Assembly: GCA_903831925.1 (NCBI GenBank) | Contig: CAIKZV010000381.1 | Coordinates: forward strand, 1 to 6,543 | DNA from: an uncultured Burkholderiales bacterium | Lineage (GTDB): Bacteria; Pseudomonadota; Gammaproteobacteria; Burkholderiales; Burkholderiaceae_E | Direction: 5' to 3' | Length of the DNA stretch: 6,543 bases | Shown here: piece by piece, positions 6,086 to 6,543 of the stretch | Position numbering within the stretch: the first letter of the stretch is position 1 | How the letters are laid out: each line of letters opens with the position of its first letter | The notes under the pieces: model-generated | The model's input: the letters and a program-made list of their open reading frames with translations, nothing else | Told to the model about the DNA's origin: nothing | Database searches by the model: none | Translations under genes and position numbers: made by a program

Positions 6086-6543
6086 TCAGCGACGCCAGAA
6101 TGCCGGCGTGAACAGGACGAAAACGATCACCATCTCGAGTCGCCCGGCGAGCATCGCGAAGGCAAAGACCCAGGTCTGGAAGTCGTTGAGCGCCAGGTAA
6201 CTCAGTGTCAGGCCCATGCCGCCGGGCCCCGGCGCGGTGTTGTTCAGGCAGGTCACGACGCCGCTGAACGCCGAGGTGAAATCAACCCCGGTGGCGACCA
6301 TCAGGAGCGTCAGGCCGACCAGAGTGACGCCATAGAGCAGCATGAATCCGAGCACCGCCAGCACCAACGGCTGCGCGACCACCTGCCCGCCGAGCACCAG
6401 CGGTCGCACCGCCCGCGGATGGCTCATGCGCAGCAGTTCGCGCAGGGCCTGCTTGCACAGCACCAGCGAGCGGATCATCTTGATGCCGCCGCCGGTCGAG
6501 CCCGACGAGGAGGCGATCGAGCACAGCAGCAGCAGCAGCAGCC
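6086..6543 (-). CDS. trkH: TrkH-family potassium uptake protein, C-terminal part (cut by window edge)
   Basis: This is the last 151 residues of an inner-membrane potassium-translocating subunit that works with the NAD-binding regulator TrkA. The visible part opens in a Leu-rich helix end, then SSSGSTGGGIKMIRS, the third pore-loop/filter region, followed by the typical basic stretch ALRELLRMSHPRAV. A transmembrane helix (LVLAVLGFMLLYGVTLVGLTLLMVATG) leads to the fourth filter segment TCLNNTAPGPGGMG, and the last helix ends in GRLEMVIVFVLFTPAFWRR, a characteristic TrkH C-terminus. The full protein would be about 480 residues, so roughly two thirds lie beyond position 6543. An internal ATG at 6478 is not the start, because conserved sequence continues upstream of it. 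The CobW-like gene follows after 21 bases. TrkG and KtrB are related alternatives, but the C-terminus fits TrkH best. Confidence 0.93.
   Translation of the reverse strand, partial: LLLLLLCSIASSSGSTGGGIKMIRSLVLCKQALRELLRMSHPRAVRPLVLGGQVVAQPLVLAVLGFMLLYGVTLVGLTLLMVATGVDFTSAFSGVVTCLNNTAPGPGGMGLTLSYLALNDFQTWVFAFAMLAGRLEMVIVFVLFTPAFWRR
6524..6541 (-). repeat. trkH: Six-unit CTG/CAG trinucleotide run inside trkH
   Basis: Six uninterrupted CAG units on the plus strand read as six CTG leucine codons in a TrkH membrane helix. The run reaches within two bases of the window end and could be longer. Unit gain or loss would keep the frame and only change helix length. It is probably just strong codon bias in a Leu-rich helix. 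Confidence 0.5.

Overview
This is a GC-rich window of ordinary bacterial chromosome. It most likely comes from a betaproteobacterium (Burkholderiales or Rhodocyclales). The best lineage clue is the 83-residue DUF3567-type protein at 4828-5079, a small family I know only from that group. The fused PcaD-PcaC enzyme and the uniform high-GC codon use fit the same assignment. I see no insertion sequence, CRISPR array, tRNA or rRNA.

The plus-strand block (51-2699) is a two-gene aromatic-catabolism segment. First is a fused 3-oxoadipate enol-lactonase / 4-carboxymuconolactone decarboxylase, which covers two consecutive steps of the protocatechuate branch of the beta-ketoadipate pathway. Twelve bases later comes a group A FAD-dependent monooxygenase whose substrate cannot be read from sequence. 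It may feed a hydroxylated aromatic into the pathway.

The minus-strand block (2750-4729) converges on the first. It is a probable two-gene phosphonate operon: an FAD-dependent oxidoreductase of the phosphonate-associated TIGR03364 type, followed by phosphonoacetaldehyde hydrolase (phnX). No phnW transaminase is in view. The oxidoreductase may make phosphonoacetaldehyde from an aminophosphonate oxidatively, and PhnX would then cut it to acetaldehyde and phosphate. A near-perfect 19-bp hairpin lies 10 bases before the oxidoreductase start and 35 bases after the DUF3567 stop. It looks like a terminator, but its position also makes it a candidate attenuator or operator.

The remaining minus-strand genes (4828-6543) are the DUF3567 gene, a 334-bp gap with no recognisable gene, a short CobW/COG0523-like GTPase without the usual C-terminal domain, and the C-terminal part of a TrkH potassium-uptake subunit cut by the window edge. 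The GTPase starts 21 bases after trkH ends and is probably co-transcribed with it.

Most of the window is conventional. The points most worth a second look are the oxidoreductase-phnX pair with its leader hairpin, the unassigned monooxygenase, and the truncated GTPase.
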